Virus record (IMG/VR): IMGVR_UViG_3300006805_000070
Coordinates: 1-37,724 of that record
Reading direction: 5' to 3' (one strand)
DNA length: 37,724 bases
Source of the DNA: a virus
The notes under the pieces were generated by a model. The model was not told where the DNA came from. It ran no database searches and saw only the letters and a program-made list of their open reading frames with translations. Every line of letters begins with the position of its first letter. Position 1 is the first letter of the stretch. The translations under genes were made by a program, and so were the position numbers. Shown in pieces: positions 30,590 to 37,232 of the stretch.

Positions 30590-30913
30590 ATGCCAGGACA
30601 TACACCAGGGTTGTGGGTTGCCCCCATTCCATCGGGCCTAGTCCGAGGCCCAAGCAAAGTCCATCCCGGCACAGAAAGCTCCGTAGCTCAAGCTCAAGCT
30701 CATGGTAACGGTAGCCAGGAGTTAGCAGCCAATACCAAGCTCATCACTGCTGCACCCGATATGCTCAAAGACCTGAAACAAGCTAAGCAGAATATCGAAC
30801 AACTCTGTGATACGACGAACTGTCTCTCAAAGAAACTTGGTCTCGGTCGCAAGGTTCGATTTGAGGACTTCGCTGACAAGGTTCTAGCTGCTATTGCCAA
30901 GGTAGAAGACTGA
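30590..30913 (+). CDS. Hypothetical phage protein with NTKLITAAPDML motif
   Basis: 107 residues from ATG at 30590, with AAAGGAG upstream; TTG at 30587 is possible. The motif ELAANTKLITAAPDMLKDLKQAK matches a pattern common in small phage proteins of unknown function (ANxxLIxAAPELLxxL), which end in a helix. The first 45 residues are proline/serine-rich. Confidence 0.7.
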   Translation: MPGHTPGLWVAPIPSGLVRGPSKVHPGTESSVAQAQAHGNGSQELAANTKLITAAPDMLKDLKQAKQNIEQLCDTTNCLSKKLGLGRKVRFEDFADKVLAAIAKVED

Positions 30914-30914
30914 C

Positions 30915-31067
30915 ATGACCGTAGCTGAACTAATCGCTGAGCTTCAGAAACTCGACCTTCAGACCGAGGTGGTAGTAGACACGCTTGGTGAAGCGGAACC
31001 TTGTTTTGTTGAACCAAAGATGCAGTTGGTTCCCACCTTAACCAAGCTCGTGCTTCAAATTTACTAG
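30915..31067 (+). CDS. MTVAELI-family protein, copy 1
   Basis: 50 residues; starts MTVAELIAELQKLDLQTEVV and then beta-strand VVDTLGEAEPC. The helix-strand start is nearly identical to that of the next gene (MTVAELITELSKLDPN), indicating duplication. Proteins with this helix (xxELIxxLxxLPxxxxV) are common and functionally unknown in phages. Lies one base after the previous stop. Confidence 0.7.
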   Translation: MTVAELIAELQKLDLQTEVVVDTLGEAEPCFVEPKMQLVPTLTKLVLQIY

Positions 31068-31078
31068 GAAAAGATGAC

Positions 31079-31276
31079 ATGACTGTAGCTGAACTGATTA
31101 CCGAACTCTCGAAGTTGGACCCAAACCTGAAGACCTTCACGTTTGGGTCCTATCAATGGCATGAGACTGAGGAACTGAAGGTGGTTAAATTTCGAAAATC
31201 TGAAATAAGTGGCTACAACGTGGTATCACCTATGCAGAAGCCGGAAGACACCGATATTGAAGGTGTAATGATTTGA
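31079..31276 (+). CDS. MTVAELI-family protein, copy 2
   Basis: 65 residues, MTVAELITELSKLDPNLKTF then beta-rich TFGSYQWHETEELKVVKF. Shares its first 14 residues, apart from three changes, with copy 1. TTGA overlap with the next gene. Confidence 0.7.
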   Translation: MTVAELITELSKLDPNLKTFTFGSYQWHETEELKVVKFRKSEISGYNVVSPMQKPEDTDIEGVMI

Positions 31277-31614
31277 ACCCCAACCTCCACGACCTCCCCC
31301 TCGCCGACGCTCTCGCCTCATACCATGGTTGGGATGACCATACCCGGACAGCATATCTCACGTCGACTCCTAGGCATGATGTGCTCGCGGATCACTACTT
31401 CCACAAGCGTACAAGGAAGCCACCGATGCCCTTGGTCAAACCACGATCAATCCACGTCAACCGCCTTCACTGGGACCCGGTTCCAGGCTTCTCGGACGTC
31501 TATGCCGTAGGTGTGGGGGTTGAGGTGCTGTTCAGGTTTCGATGCCACGATGTGACGTTGGCACGGGTGGTTGCGGCTTGTGACCAGTATGGTTTGGAGG
31601 TGAGGTACGTGTGA
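31273..31614 (+). CDS. Hypothetical protein with TTG start
   Basis: 113 residues. TTG at 31273 overlaps the preceding TGA (TTGA), the same arrangement as the helicase gene, and no early ATG exists. Histidine-rich in the first half (ASYHGWDDHTRTAYL, TPRHDVLADHYFHKRT), then beta-rich (FSDVYAVGVGVEVLFRFRC). No family recognised. Confidence 0.6.
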   Translation: MNPNLHDLPLADALASYHGWDDHTRTAYLTSTPRHDVLADHYFHKRTRKPPMPLVKPRSIHVNRLHWDPVPGFSDVYAVGVGVEVLFRFRCHDVTLARVVAACDQYGLEVRYV

Positions 31615-31682
31615 TGACGATTGAACAACTGATCAAGCTTCTAGGCTACGTGCCGGATGAGTTCAGGGAGATCGAGGAATGA
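31614..31682 (+). CDS. MTVAELI-family protein, copy 3 (22-residue remnant)
   Basis: ATG at 31614 overlaps the previous stop (TGATG) and the TGA overlaps the next ATG (ATGA). MTIEQLIKLLGYVPDEFREI is the family helix without the following strands. It is either a truncated duplicate or a coupling leader. Confidence 0.5.
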   Translation: MTIEQLIKLLGYVPDEFREIEE

Positions 31683-31870
31683 CCATCTCCGACCTAATCA
31701 ACAGGCTCAAGCACCTCCCTCCGAGTATGCTGGTCTATGTTCCGGATAAAAAGGACGGATTGGCGGTCCTGAGCCGTGTTGAGGTGCAGGCCCTGGTTGG
31801 TGACAAGGACCGCGTTTCTAGGGCCTGGGACACGTTTCGATATGACATTCAAGCCGTGGTGGTGGGGTAG
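31679..31870 (+). CDS. MTVAELI-family protein, copy 4
   Basis: 63 residues: MTISDLINRLKHLPPSMLVY, then PDKKDGLAVLSRVEVQALVG and YDIQAVVVG. The helix, LPP turn and strand are the family pattern. ATGA overlap with copy 3. Convergent with the HNH gene that ends five bases away. Confidence 0.7.
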   Translation: MTISDLINRLKHLPPSMLVYVPDKKDGLAVLSRVEVQALVGDKDRVSRAWDTFRYDIQAVVVG

Positions 31871-31875
31871 ATGCT

Positions 31876-32544
31876 CTAATCTTCGTCATAATCGGGAGCG
31901 GAGGGAAGTATCGTTCGAACAAATCTACTCTCTGCTTCTGAGTACGACCACTCATCAGGATCGAAGTGATTATATTTTGCTCGGTTTTTATTAGCAGGAA
32001 CTAAATCAAGGTTACACGGAACGTGAAGTCCGCATACAAGGTCATGAGCTAATGGAATGCCGTGGTCGAGCTGCTGATCCTCAGTCTTTGAAAGGTGAAG
32101 CCTAATAATATCGTCAACATTAACCCATTTTGGTGTCGCAAGAGCTATACGATATGTTCGAATAATTGTTGCAGTAAGTAGTCTCTCTGCATTGCTATCA
32201 CGCCACTCTTTGTTCTTATCACGAACTCTAGCTTTGTTATTTTGTCGCCACTCTTTCTGTTTCTTCTTACAATTAAGTAGTCTCTGTTCACCCGTTGTGG
32301 GGGTGTTGTTTGAATCCTTAGTTTTCTGCTTCGTCCGATATTCTTTAGCGTAATCAGGGTTCAGGTCTCTGAATTTCTTGCCCGCTTCCTGAAAGTAACC
32401 GTTCTCTTTCTTATGACTGTGGCAACTGAGGCAGATGCCCCCAACTACCCGACGAAGTGACAAGTGGCCGTGTTTGCACGGTTTCCCGGTGTAGTAATGG
32501 GCCAAACCCAATCTTATCGCTTCGCTGCGCGTCGTAATGTCCAT
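31876..32544 (-). CDS. HNH endonuclease, second free-standing copy
   Basis: 222 residues on the opposite strand to its neighbours. The head YYTGKPCKHGHLSL ... GGICLSCHSHKK (C23, H27, C38, C41) matches that of the 9890 gene (FYTGVPCKNGHDCERY ... STCVQC). The nuclease has QLDHGIPLAHDLVCGLHVPCNLDLVPANKNRAKYNHFD, the DH...GLHV...NL...N.....F core. Its first histidine region reads DHGIPL where the other has DHIIPL. It borders the repeat-rich region to the right. Orientation, lack of coupling and A/T-rich composition indicate transfer. Confidence 0.85.
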   Translation of the reverse strand: MDITTRSEAIRLGLAHYYTGKPCKHGHLSLRRVVGGICLSCHSHKKENGYFQEAGKKFRDLNPDYAKEYRTKQKTKDSNNTPTTGEQRLLNCKKKQKEWRQNNKARVRDKNKEWRDSNAERLLTATIIRTYRIALATPKWVNVDDIIRLHLSKTEDQQLDHGIPLAHDLVCGLHVPCNLDLVPANKNRAKYNHFDPDEWSYSEAESRFVRTILPSAPDYDED

Positions 32545-32662
32545 GGAGAGTTCTCTAATAATACGTGTTGTATAAACCTAATATAGTAATAATCTTTCTA
32601 CAAACAAGGTTCTTTATTACAAAATACGGTCTCTGGGGCCGCAAGGGTTGACTGGGACGTAA

Positions 32663-32999
32663 AAAAGCCCCAAAAAAGAACCCCCATTCAATACTCTAAG
32701 AATTTTAATCCTTATTAGATAATGAATAACTTATCTTTCTTCTTTCTTCTTTCTTCTTTCTTCTTTCTTCTTTCTTCTTTCTTCCTCCCCTCCTTTAGAT
32801 CCGCTTAGAGAAAAAAGAATACTTATACTTAATACTTACCTATCCCAACGGTAAAATCCAAAACGGCAAACCTACCTCGCGCCCCTCCAAAAAGGCCCCA
32901 AAAAAGTACCCCAACCGGAACCCCCCTGTAAATCATTCATTATCCAATAACAATCAAAATCCTTAGTATATTGAATGACCCTTCTTTTTTGGGGCTTTT
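32663..32999. repeat. Element bounded by 67-nt imperfect inverted repeats
   Basis: The ends read AAAAGCCCCAAAAAAGAA inward on each strand, identical over 18 bases, and similarity continues for 67 nt (55 of 67 matches) through CATTCAATA and GATAATGAAT blocks. The enclosed 203 nt include the TTTCTTC tract. No transposase frame lies inside. Confidence 0.75.
32736..32784. repeat. Seven tandem TTTCTTC repeats in a 63-nt pyrimidine tract
   Basis: Seven exact copies of the 7-mer; the all-pyrimidine run extends from 32734 to 32796. Such tracts can form triplex DNA and change copy number by slippage. Confidence 0.95.
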
Positions 33000-33069
33000 C
33001 TCCCCAATCTCATTTGTTATCCAATAACGATCTCTCGACACCCCCCATCCTCCCTGCCATCTAACTCGC

Positions 33070-33522
33070 ATGGCAAACACCCCCTCTTCCATCCTCCGAT
33101 ATGTAACCACCACCCCGGACCAACACTGGCTCTGGCACGGTCCCCTATCCTGTCCTGCCCCCCGCTCCGGTAAATCCGGTAGATACCATATCACCTACAA
33201 ACCACGGCCCACCATCCGGCTCGGCAATCAGAAGACCACCCCCCAACGGGTCTTCTTCACCGAGCTCTACGGCATACCACCTCCCAAGCGCCTCCAGAGG
33301 CTCAAGGAGGTGTGTGACCTGGATCTGTGTGTGAACCCCCATCACTTCCATCCCCCCCTTCCTACGGCCTTCCTAGACCCCCTGACGCACGACCACATAG
33401 AACTCATGGCGATGCTCTCCTTGGATGAACCGTTCAACAAGGAACGGTTCCGAGGATTCGAGGAAGAGCTACTGCTTATCGGTAAGCACCACCCGCACAT
33501 TGCAGAATGGATGAACCAATGA
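33070..33522 (+). CDS. Degenerate HNH-like zinc protein
   Basis: 150 residues. WLWHGPLSCPAPRSG, then TPQRVFFTELYGIPPPKRLQRLKEVCDLDLCVNPHHFHP resemble the fold of phage HNH-type zinc proteins in which C-x4-C-V-N-P-x-H-L closes the metal site. The first catalytic histidine is not evident, so activity is doubtful. Leader hairpin copy 6 lies inside the end of this gene, before the next start. Confidence 0.6.
   Translation: MANTPSSILRYVTTTPDQHWLWHGPLSCPAPRSGKSGRYHITYKPRPTIRLGNQKTTPQRVFFTELYGIPPPKRLQRLKEVCDLDLCVNPHHFHPPLPTAFLDPLTHDHIELMAMLSLDEPFNKERFRGFEEELLLIGKHHPHIAEWMNQ
33473..33488 (+). promoter_or_regulatory. Leader hairpin repeat, copy 6 (inside a gene)
   Basis: GCTTA-TCGG-TAAGC with a further T-A pair at the base, identical in core to copy 2. 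It is inside the end of the upstream coding sequence, 30 nt before the next ATG (33519). Confidence 0.5.
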
Positions 33523-33839
33523 CTCTCCAAGACTACTTCACCAAAGCCTACCATGGTCTGGCCTCTCAAGGCTTCGTGAAATCCTCTGAGGGCGGTCGTT
33601 GTCTCTACCGAGGACCAAACGGTCTCAAGTGTGCCATCGGTCACTGTATCCCTGATGATGAATATCGTTCCTCTTTCGAAGGTGGCTCTGCCAGTCACGT
33701 TTTGAACATCGATAATGCCTTCGGTTGGAAGCTTAACCGTCTTCAAATATGCCATGACGACGCACAGTCGTCAGAGGACATGAAGTCTCGCCTACTAGCC
33801 TTCGCCAAACACTATGGCCTGGAGGTCCCTCAGTCATGA
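33519..33839 (+). CDS. GLKCAIGHC-family protein, tandem copy 1
   Basis: 106 residues from ATG at 33519 (ATGA overlap; an in-frame ATG at 33507 would add four residues). FTKAYHGLASQGFVKS, then CLYRGPNGLKCAIGHCIPDDEY and QICHDDAQSSEDMKSRLLAFAKHYGLEVP. The next gene is a clear duplicate. Proteins with the C-x-YR-x-x-NGLKCAxGxxIxDxxY block occur widely in phages and bacteria; role unknown. The paired cysteines suggest a metal or disulfide site. Confidence 0.75.
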   Translation: MTLQDYFTKAYHGLASQGFVKSSEGGRCLYRGPNGLKCAIGHCIPDDEYRSSFEGGSASHVLNIDNAFGWKLNRLQICHDDAQSSEDMKSRLLAFAKHYGLEVPQS

Positions 33840-34198
33840 ACCGCCAAGAAATCTTCACCAAAGCCTACCTTGGCCTCGCCTCTCAAGGCTTTATCCGTGC
33901 CGTCGACGAAGACGAGCAGGTCTGTGCATATCGAACCGAGAATGGCCTCAAGTGTGCCATCGGCCACTGCATCTCAGATGAGCTCTACTCATCTGATCTT
34001 GAGGGCGAGACCCCCTGCCCCTCTTATGAGAAGCAGTTCCGCCACGCGCTGGGTCTGACTACACAACTAACGGGCGAAGACCTCTTCTTTCTCTCATCTC
34101 TTCAGGATTGCCACGACTCCGTAGACAATCCTGAAGAGATGAAGTTGAACTTGGAAGAGTTCGCTCGTGGTCATAGCTTGGAGGTTCCCCATGTCTGA
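33836..34198 (+). CDS. GLKCAIGHC-family protein, tandem copy 2
   Basis: 120 residues, ATGA-coupled. FTKAYLGLASQGFIRA, CAYRTENGLKCAIGHCISDELY and LQDCHDSVDNPEEMKLNLEEFARGHSLEVP align with copy 1 along the whole length, with an acidic insertion (DEDEQV) and a longer middle. Overlaps the next gene by eight bases. Confidence 0.75.
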   Translation: MNRQEIFTKAYLGLASQGFIRAVDEDEQVCAYRTENGLKCAIGHCISDELYSSDLEGETPCPSYEKQFRHALGLTTQLTGEDLFFLSSLQDCHDSVDNPEEMKLNLEEFARGHSLEVPHV

Positions 34199-34592
34199 AT
34201 TCAAGTACAATGCAGAGGCCGCTCGATGTGTATCAGATTCACTTAACTACGGCTTCGGATGGGATAAAACGAAGCATAAGCGAGCTTTCTGGAAGAATGT
34301 GAGAAACGCCTTCAATCACTTGGCAGAGGACGACGTTCTGGAGTTCGAGGAGAGTATCGCCACCGCAGTGTCTCTCGCCGGCACGTCCGCCTTCCCTGAT
34401 TATGGTTTGGGCTTCCACATGCCCATTTACATTCGAACTCTTTATAGATCTATCGACGAGGTATTCGCTTGGAGTGACACCATGCACCCCCAATTCTGGA
34501 TGAATCTACATGAAGCATTTGTTTCTCTGGAAGACAACGATATCGAATCCTTCAATCACCGCGTAGATCGTGCAGTGGAGTCCTACAAATGA
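34191..34592 (+). CDS. Protein with two xFWxxxxxAF repeats
   Basis: 133 residues from ATG at 34191, with GGAGG six bases upstream, preferred over the longer frame. Two copies of a roughly 29-residue helical repeat: AFWKNVRNAFNHLAEDDVLEFEESIATAV and, near the C-terminus, QFWMNLHEAFVSLEDNDIESFNHRVDRAV. The same unit occurs once in the gene at 36746. No family recognised; repeats of this type often serve as binding scaffolds. Confidence 0.7.
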   Translation: MSEFKYNAEAARCVSDSLNYGFGWDKTKHKRAFWKNVRNAFNHLAEDDVLEFEESIATAVSLAGTSAFPDYGLGFHMPIYIRTLYRSIDEVFAWSDTMHPQFWMNLHEAFVSLEDNDIESFNHRVDRAVESYK

Positions 34593-35920
34593 CCTACGAT
34601 CTCAGCAACCCACCCGATTGGTTCGAGCGCGAGCACAGCCGCTTCGACTTGGGTGAGTACCAGCCTGTCCCTTGGCCTGAGAACCTGACCCAGTATCCGG
34701 GGCATTTCCTTCATCTATCCGAAACCACACCCGGGAACGTCGCGTTCACCCAGTCCTCAGCTCACGGAGAGCGAGACCGTCAGACCACCATCAAACCCGG
34801 CAAGTACCTCACGAAGTATTTCCCGGATCTTCCCCCGCCCGAGGTGGCCCGCCTCGCCGGTCTCATCTCAGCGACCACCAAGTCTTCAGAACTGTTCATC
34901 GCTCGCACTCGTGAGGAGATCGCCCACGTCTACAAGAACGGTCCCAACTCGTGCATGTCTGAGAGGTTCAGTTCCCTTGAGTGCCACCCCTCCGAGGTCT
35001 ACGCTGGCCCCGACACCGCCGTGGCTTACATCAAGGGAGCCGGGGATCGGATCGTAGGTCGCGCCGTCATCCGTACCTCCGAACCTCGCGGCTACATGCG
35101 CCTCTACGGCGACGATGTTCGTCTCCTAGCCTCTCTCACTGCCGAAGGTTACGGTAAGGCTGTCTCCTTTAAGGGCTGTCGTCTCCTCCGCATCAACCGG
35201 GAAAACAGTGACTACATCATCGCCCCTTATGTAGATGGAGGGGATTCTGCATGTGCTCGCTACTCCCCCATGGAGGCCATTCTCTGTGATCAGTACCTGA
35301 CACTCTCCGATGATGGAGATGTCGAGCTCACCACCACCGCTGGCTATGTTGACTGCAGAACCTACGAGTGCTCCGAGTGTCAGTGTTCCGTCGATCCTGA
35401 TGAATGCTGTCACCACAACGATGAGAGGTATTGCGAGTCCTGTTACAACGAGTGTTTCGTCACTGACTACGAAGGTGAGGCTATCCCTCGTGATGAGGCT
35501 ACTGAAGTCCTCTATCGTTACGGCACAACCTACGTCCATGACAATGAGCTGAACGACACCACGGCCCGTTGTTTCCTGACCGACGGGCTCTGGCTCTCCG
35601 GCGAACTCGTGGTCATCGCCCCGGATGGTGAGCTCGCATCACCTGACGCTCTGAACGATGATGAGAACTACCAGTTCTGCGATCTCACCCGCCAGTGGTA
35701 TCATGTCGACAACATGGTTCAGTTTGATGGAATCTGGATCCACAAGAGTAAGGAAGATGAAGTATGTCGTCCGGATCGTCCGCTAATCAAAATCTTCCCC
35801 GATCAACGTTCCTCAATCTCGTACCTCGAAGCGAACCAAATCTCATGGACAGATTATCGGTATCGGGTAACTTCAAGAGGTCAGTACGTTTTGACGTTCC
35901 AGTATGCGACAGCAGCATGA
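34589..35920 (+). CDS. Large hypothetical protein with a cysteine-rich zinc region
   Basis: 443 residues, ATGA-coupled on both sides. The N-terminal half includes ETTIKPGKYLTKYFPDLPPPEVARL and KNGPNSCMSERF ... HPSEVYAGPDTAVAYIKG, a pattern found in other phage hypothetical proteins (GPxSCM). Residues about 253-300 contain CRTYECSECQCSVDPDECCHHNDERYCESCYNECF, a LIM-like arrangement of nine or more cysteines and two histidines. Function unknown; a nucleic-acid- or protein-binding role is an inference from the zinc region. Confidence 0.72.
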   Translation: MTYDLSNPPDWFEREHSRFDLGEYQPVPWPENLTQYPGHFLHLSETTPGNVAFTQSSAHGERDRQTTIKPGKYLTKYFPDLPPPEVARLAGLISATTKSSELFIARTREEIAHVYKNGPNSCMSERFSSLECHPSEVYAGPDTAVAYIKGAGDRIVGRAVIRTSEPRGYMRLYGDDVRLLASLTAEGYGKAVSFKGCRLLRINRENSDYIIAPYVDGGDSACARYSPMEAILCDQYLTLSDDGDVELTTTAGYVDCRTYECSECQCSVDPDECCHHNDERYCESCYNECFVTDYEGEAIPRDEATEVLYRYGTTYVHDNELNDTTARCFLTDGLWLSGELVVIAPDGELASPDALNDDENYQFCDLTRQWYHVDNMVQFDGIWIHKSKEDEVCRPDRPLIKIFPDQRSSISYLEANQISWTDYRYRVTSRGQYVLTFQYATAA

Positions 35921-36762
35921 AGCTTTTCCTTGAGATGCTTCACTATAAGCGGCCCCACCTCTCTACCTTCGAGGAGATCTTCATCGACGCCTACCTCCGA
36001 CCTCTCCCTGGTTTCTATCAGGATGAGTTCGGGAACGGGATTGTCCGTGTTGGAGACAGCCCCATCATGTGGAGTTGTCATACCGACACTGTTCACAGCA
36101 CCGACGGTCTCCAGGTCGTTACCTTGGACAAGAAGGGAAACGTGACCTCGGACTCCAACTGTCTGGGGGGTGACAACACAGTCGGTGTATTCCTGATGCA
36201 CCAGATGATCACCAGATCTGTCCCTGGTCTCTACATCTTCCACCGTGGTGAGGAGTGCGGACGACTGGGATCGGAATGGATCGCCCATCATTCCCCCGAG
36301 CTTATCTCAGGCATAGAGTTCTCCATCGCGTTCGATCGCCGTGGTTACAAGAGCATTATCACGCATCAGTGCATGCAACGCACTGCCAGTGAACTGTTCG
36401 CCGCTCAGATGAGCTCACTCCTGGGTATGGACCATGAGGCTGACGACGGAGGACTGTACACCGACACTTACAGCTACGCCGACTTAATTCCCGAATGCAC
36501 CAACATCTCAGCGGGCTTCTCCAGTGAGCACACCTCGAATGAGTACGTCCATCTACCCTACGTCGCTCTCCTTCTCGAAAAGTTACTGACAACGGACTTC
36601 TCGGTTCTTGTCTCGCACCGGGATCCCTCACCAGCCTATTACATGACGGACTACGACAACCTCGCCGACTACATCTACCGATACCCAGATGAAACCGCTG
36701 AGTATCTTCGTTGCCTCGGTATCACCATTGATGAGATTAGGGACTATGACAAACACCGCTGA
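35917..36762 (+). CDS. Zinc metallopeptidase/hydrolase of the M20/M28 type
   Basis: 281 residues from ATG at 35917 (ATGA overlap with the previous gene). The co-catalytic metal residues are in the expected order: SCHTDTVH (H55, D57), GGDNTVG (bridging D86), HRGEECG (E112, E113), IAFDRRG (D140) and a late histidine in SSEHTSNEYVH (H205 or H212). The pattern, with G-x-N-C-L-G-G-D and F-x-x-G-E-E-x-G, is that of aminopeptidase/carboxypeptidase-like enzymes. No signal peptide is seen, so it would act in the cytoplasm, for example on a small amide or peptide. Such an enzyme is rare in phages. Confidence 0.85.
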   Translation: MKLFLEMLHYKRPHLSTFEEIFIDAYLRPLPGFYQDEFGNGIVRVGDSPIMWSCHTDTVHSTDGLQVVTLDKKGNVTSDSNCLGGDNTVGVFLMHQMITRSVPGLYIFHRGEECGRLGSEWIAHHSPELISGIEFSIAFDRRGYKSIITHQCMQRTASELFAAQMSSLLGMDHEADDGGLYTDTYSYADLIPECTNISAGFSSEHTSNEYVHLPYVALLLEKLLTTDFSVLVSHRDPSPAYYMTDYDNLADYIYRYPDETAEYLRCLGITIDEIRDYDKHR

Positions 36763-37027
36763 ACTTCTCACTCGCGCCAAGGCCCTCATCGAGGAACTTG
36801 CAGCGGCCATCCCGGCCACGCCTGAGGTTACGGGGTTCTCGAAAGAGGACACTAAACTTCGTGCAGAGGGGATCGCCAATAATCTGATTACGTTTGCCAA
36901 TTGGGAACGCACACCTCAAGGAAAGGACTTCTGGAATAAGTTCGATGATGCTTTCAGGGCTCTCTCCAGGGGCGACGAAGCCGAGTTCAACAGACTGGTA
37001 GCGGAAGCTGTGAGAGTACATCCATGA
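36746..37027 (+). CDS. Small protein with one xFWxxxxxAF repeat
   Basis: 93 residues from ATG at 36746, overlapping the peptidase end by 17 nt. Starts MTNTAELLTRAKALIEELAA and later GKDFWNKFDDAFRALSRGDEAEFNRLVAEAV, one copy of the repeat found twice in the 34191 gene. The shared unit links two genes 2.2 kb apart. Confidence 0.68.
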   Translation: MTNTAELLTRAKALIEELAAAIPATPEVTGFSKEDTKLRAEGIANNLITFANWERTPQGKDFWNKFDDAFRALSRGDEAEFNRLVAEAVRVHP

Positions 37028-37232
37028 ACACTGTTGGACAAGGTATCTCTCATGTTATTACCTGATCTAGCGCCCGTCACCTAGAAGCTAGCCGGCGTGC
37101 TCTCGGTCGAGCTCGACTGGAAATCCCTCCCTCTACCCTATGACTTTTGGTTCATCCTAGCGGCTGGCTTACAGGCGCTAGGCGACTACTCCAGGAACCG
37201 AATAGACACCTACAGCGACGAGGCCCTGCATC
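37028..37232 (+). other. Structured gene-free stretch, possible non-coding RNA
   Basis: 205 nt without a convincing gene. The main structure is GGTTC (37149-37153) with GAACC (37195-37199), enclosing CCTAGCG (37156-37162) with CGCTAGG (37176-37182), topped by CTG/CAG and a 5-nt loop. Other palindromes (TCGAGCTCGA, GCTAGC) lie just upstream. Read as tRNA it fails: no acceptor, D or anticodon arms. Confidence 0.45.

Larger units (their letters stand above)
32545..33069. other. Gene-free repeat-rich region, candidate origin or mobile element
   Basis: About 525 nt without a gene. It contains a 67-nt imperfect inverted repeat pair (32663-32729 and 32933-32999, 12 mismatches, outer 18 bases identical), a third partial copy AAAAGGCCCCAAAAAAG at 32890-32906, seven tandem TTTCTTC units (32736-32784), and the 12-mer TTATCCAATAAC at 32940 and 33017, with a variant on the other strand near 32712. 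Such iterated, A/T-rich, strongly folding DNA is typical of replication origins or of a small inverted-repeat element. Confidence 0.6.

Noticed and set aside
37141-37200. tRNA-like T-arm (GGTTC) near 37149
   Set aside because: No D arm, anticodon arm or acceptor stem can be drawn around it.
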